A DNA stretch of 64,000 nucleotides, from positions 1-64,000 of the forward strand of contig CALXPO010000018.1 in the NCBI GenBank assembly GCA_944390315.1. Reading direction: 5' to 3'. Below, one piece after another: positions 61,643 through 64,000 of the stretch; position 1 is the stretch's first letter, and each line of letters starts with the position of its first letter. The translations under genes were made by a program, and so were the position numbers. Below the pieces are notes generated by a model. It saw only the letters and a list, made by a program, of their open reading frames with translations, had not been told where the DNA came from and made no database searches. Source of the DNA: an uncultured Alphaproteobacteria bacterium. GTDB lineage: Bacteria; Pseudomonadota; Alphaproteobacteria; RF32; CAG-239.

Positions 61643-62519
61643 CAGTTGCCAAATTCAATTTTGCCAATGCTTCATGAACACGGTTAATTTGTTCCACAAC
61701 GATGATGCCGGCATCGGACAGAGCTTCTTTCTTATCTTCGGCCGTAATCTTGCCTCGAGTAATAATATCTCCGGCATAACCTACGGTTGCGCTAAAGGCT
61801 TGAGAATTTCCTGCAATAAAACCGATAATCGGTTTGCGGTTGAGGCAGTTTTTGTACCACTCGGCGGCTTGTTCTTCAAACATTCCGCCGAGTTGCCCTA
61901 TCATAACAATTGCCTCGGTTTCGTCATCTTGCATAAATTCCTGCAAAACATCTACAAAATTCATACCGATAACAAGATCATCTCCTAACCCGATAACCGT
62001 TGACTGCCCCAGTCCGACTCTTTCCGTCTCCAACACGGCTTCATAAGTCAAAGTCGAAGAACGCGAAACTATCCCGATTTTGCCCTTGCGGTGAATATTT
62101 TCCGGAAAAATCCCAAGTCTTGCTTCCAGCGGGGTCATCAAACCAGGTGTGTTGGGACCTATAAGACGAGTATGGCTGTTTTTTAATATATTTTTGACCT
62201 CGAGCATATCGCGAATCGGTATATTATCGGTTATACAAACGACCAAATCTAATTCTGCTTCCACAGCTTCAATGATTGCCGATTTTGCCCCTGCCGCAGG
62301 TACAAACATAACAGAAGCTGTTGCTTTTGTCTCATTAACCGCTTCTTTTACTGTATTGAAAACCGGTAACCCGAGATGAATAAGACCTCCTTTACCGGGC
62401 GTCACACCGGCGACGATATTTGTTCCATAATCAAGCGAACGTTTGGTATGAAATGAGGCTTGAGTTCCGGTCATACCTTGCACCAACACTCTTGTATGGC
62501 GTCCCGCTAAAATTGACAT
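61635..62519 (-). CDS. SucD-like protein lacking the catalytic histidine
   Basis: The 294-residue product aligns end to end with succinyl-CoA synthetase alpha (V-Q-G-M-T-G-T-Q near 13, V-T-P-G-K-G-G near 39, G-P-N-T-P-G near 121, V-S-R-S-S-T-L-T-Y-E near 151). However, the phosphohistidine motif G-H-A-G-A-I reads G-Y-A-G-D-I: His is Tyr248 (codon TAT, 61776-61778). The supporting glutamate of G-E-I-G-G is Gln209, the CoA-region cysteine is Thr, and G-G-D-P reads G-D-D-L. A standard phosphohistidine mechanism is not possible with these residues. It starts one base into the SucC-like stop. Confidence 0.85.
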   Translation of the reverse strand: MSILAGRHTRVLVQGMTGTQASFHTKRSLDYGTNIVAGVTPGKGGLIHLGLPVFNTVKEAVNETKATASVMFVPAAGAKSAIIEAVEAELDLVVCITDNIPIRDMLEVKNILKNSHTRLIGPNTPGLMTPLEARLGIFPENIHRKGKIGIVSRSSTLTYEAVLETERVGLGQSTVIGLGDDLVIGMNFVDVLQEFMQDDETEAIVMIGQLGGMFEEQAAEWYKNCLNRKPIIGFIAGNSQAFSATVGYAGDIITRGKITAEDKKEALSDAGIIVVEQINRVHEALAKLNLATDD

Positions 62520-63721
62520 TATTCGCTCTCCTGTACCGATTGCACTATCTTTTCTGCCGCATCTTCCATGTTATATGCCAAAATAAGCGGTAATCCGGCT
62601 CTTTTGAGTACGTTTTCCGCATCATCGCGATTTGTTCCCTCAAATCGCACAACCAAAGGGATATTCATTCCGACTTCTGCCGCGGCATCAATGATTCCGT
62701 CTGCAATCAAATCACAACGCACAAAACCTCCGAGAATATTTATAACTATTCCCTCAACCCGCGGATTGGTCGCAATGATTTTTATACCAGCGGCAATTTT
62801 ATCTCTGTCAACCCCGCCTTTGACATTGAGCCAGCACGCAATATTACTGCCGTTTCGTTTGAGCAAATCGGTTAAAGCCATGGCCACTCCTTCTCCGTTG
62901 ACGATACAACCGATGTTACCGTCGAATTCGTGATAAGTAAAACCATATTTGCATGCTTTTAGTTCTCTCGGTTCGGTTTCATAATCATCTTTCAGACGGC
63001 TGTTTTCGGGATGACGAAACAGAGCTTTATCATCAAGTCTGATTTTGGCATCAAGTGCCACGATATCGCCGTTTTTCATTACGCCCGCCGGATTAATTTC
63101 TATCATCAAGGCTTCGTTTGCAACAAAAGTTTTGAACATGCCGCGCAAAAACAAGTAAAAACTATCATAACTACGGGGTTGCAATTTTAAAAATTCTGCA
63201 GCTTTTCCCGTCTGGGCATGTGTCGGACCAACAACCAAATCTATCGGCAAACGTAATATGTGTTCCGGATCTGATTCGGCTATTGTATTAATATCATTAT
63301 CCTTCGTATTGGCCAAAAGCAACGTTACGGTCGCCTGCGTCCTGTCGACGGCCATTCCCGCATAAAATGTAAAACCAACTTTTGTGTAGGCTTCAACATA
63401 TAATCTGCTGACAATTTGTCCGCGAATACCTGTTTGTTGGGTCACCAATGTTGCGCCAAGCATTGAATCGGCTTCCGACCATAAATCTTTTATGCTTTTT
63501 ACCAACCTGATACCACCGCCCTGACCGGCTCTCGGTTCCAAAAAATGACCTGAGTTACGCGCCCCTGACTGAATTTGAGCTTTGAGCATCCACGGACCTT
63601 TGGCACTTACGCTTTTAGCGGCATGTCTCGCTTCATTAGCCGTATAGGCAATTTTTCCTTTTGGAATTTTAATTCCATTTTGGTTTAACAACTTTTTGGC
63701 CTGATATTCGTGAATATTCAT
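62519..63721 (-). CDS. SucC-like ATP-grasp subunit, divergent
   Basis: I place the start at the ATG at 63721 (400 residues), with GAGG upstream and the canonical opening M-N-I-H-E-Y-Q-A-K-K-L-L. The ATP-grasp fold is present (K-A-Q-I near 44, E-I-N-P near 200, L-D-A-K near 217). The glycine loop after K-A-Q-I is replaced by a longer insert (E-P-R-A-G-Q-G-G-G), and L-D-V-G-G-G-A-T reads L-N-V-K-G-G-V-D. T-S-T-E-G-G reads A-N-T-K-D-N. It is a paralogue-like form paired with the altered SucD-like protein; the native substrate is uncertain. Confidence 0.85.
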   Translation of the reverse strand: MNIHEYQAKKLLNQNGIKIPKGKIAYTANEARHAAKSVSAKGPWMLKAQIQSGARNSGHFLEPRAGQGGGIRLVKSIKDLWSEADSMLGATLVTQQTGIRGQIVSRLYVEAYTKVGFTFYAGMAVDRTQATVTLLLANTKDNDINTIAESDPEHILRLPIDLVVGPTHAQTGKAAEFLKLQPRSYDSFYLFLRGMFKTFVANEALMIEINPAGVMKNGDIVALDAKIRLDDKALFRHPENSRLKDDYETEPRELKACKYGFTYHEFDGNIGCIVNGEGVAMALTDLLKRNGSNIACWLNVKGGVDRDKIAAGIKIIATNPRVEGIVINILGGFVRCDLIADGIIDAAAEVGMNIPLVVRFEGTNRDDAENVLKRAGLPLILAYNMEDAAEKIVQSVQESE

Positions 63722-63728
63722 TGATGCC

Positions 63729-64000
63729 TCACATATGCTTATCTTTTTTGCCCCCGGCTGCATACAGGCGTATTTTTTCTATCATGGCGTTTAAGCCATT
63801 GCGGCGGCTCGGTGACAAATGTTCTTCCAGTCCCAGACGAGAAAAAATGGATGCTACGTCAATTGCCTCTATTTCATCTTTGGTTTTGTCGTTAAAAATT
63901 GTTAATACAACGGCAATCAATCCACGAACAATTGCTGCGTCGCTGTCCCCCAAAAAAGTAATTTTGCCATCCGTTCCAAAATTCGGCACCAACCAGACTT
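63729..64000 (-). CDS. sufE: SufE family protein, N-terminus cut by window edge
   Basis: The frame runs open to the window edge. The visible 90 residues match the end of SufE: V-W-L near the edge, D-S-D-A-A-I-V-R-G-L near the middle, and L-G-L-E-E-H-L-S-P-S-R-R-N-G-L near the C-terminus. The active-site cysteine lies outside the window. SufE accepts sulfur from SufS for Fe-S cluster assembly. The SucC-like gene starts seven bases after its stop, so the operon reads sufE, sucC-like, sucD-like, comF. Confidence 0.88.
   Translation of the reverse strand, partial: VWLVPNFGTDGKITFLGDSDAAIVRGLIAVVLTIFNDKTKDEIEAIDVASIFSRLGLEEHLSPSRRNGLNAMIEKIRLYAAGGKKDKHM

Noticed and set aside
61635..63721. Calling the pair ordinary succinyl-CoA synthetase (sucCD)
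   Set aside because: The catalytic histidine and its partner glutamate are absent, so the standard name would mislead.

Overview
The window is AT-rich bacterial chromosome with dense, mostly minus-strand operons. Several genes point to an alphaproteobacterium: a ComEC that lacks its beta-lactamase domain, the YcgN and DUF1294 proteins, rpsF-rpsR-rplI, dnaB next to ycgN, tgt, a PhoB-type regulator, and SlyX. Rubredoxin, an Asn/Gln-rich Bat protein, and scattered genes that look like Bacteroidota genes suggest an anaerobic or microaerophilic, host- or gut-associated lineage. The RF32-type gut alphaproteobacteria would fit, but that is inference and was not tested by any search.

Layout. 1-4.2 kb: an autotransporter-like surface protein cut by the window edge, an MsbA-type exporter and a DUF1294 protein. 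4.4-6.8 kb: a lipoprotein, an overlapping acidic secreted protein and a small secreted protein. 6.9-11.9 kb: a four-gene Bat operon (DUF4381, BatA, fused BatB/C, BatD). 12-15.8 kb: MarC, a membrane-fused spermidine-synthase-like protein and two membrane proteins. 16-19.1 kb: tRNA-Val with a decayed partial copy beside it, N-formylglutamate amidohydrolase, a lytic transglycosylase and an acyl-ACP thioesterase. 19.6-25 kb: small membrane genes (one frameshifted), ComEC and unknown proteins. 25.5-30 kb: a lipoprotein, YifB, and a large secreted protein with a dead trypsin-like domain. 30.2-35.1 kb: ribosomal proteins S6, S18 and L9, a BAX-inhibitor-1 protein, a metallopeptidase, YcgN and DnaB. 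35.4-41.1 kb: accessory island with Bacteroidota-like genes, an IS200-type transposase relic and an 884-residue Cys-rich protein. 41.3-46.3 kb: operon tgt, LOG protein, ABC exporter, nucleoside-recognition membrane protein. 46.6-50.8 kb: small membrane protein, PhoB-type regulator, Rpe, candidate small RNA, FAD dehydrogenase. 50.9-56 kb: one 1700-residue repeat protein. 56.2-60.7 kb: S66 peptidase, MntP, cold-shock protein, amidohydrolase, SlyX, flavoredoxin and rubredoxin. 60.9-64 kb: operon sufE, sucC-like, sucD-like, comF.

Two observations stand out. First, the SucD-like protein lacks the catalytic phosphohistidine (Tyr248) and its partner glutamate (Gln209), and its SucC-like partner is altered in the ATP-grasp and phosphate loops, so this pair is unlikely to be a normal succinyl-CoA synthetase. 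Second, a family of degenerate repeats of about 120-160 bp occurs at least eight times. All copies run in the direction of the upstream gene, most lie directly after an intrinsic terminator, and one lies beside the IS200-type relic. Further points are a Bat operon without MoxR or DUF58 and with a degenerate BatB metal site, a secreted pseudo-protease with 29-residue repeats, and a candidate small RNA at about 48.6 kb.
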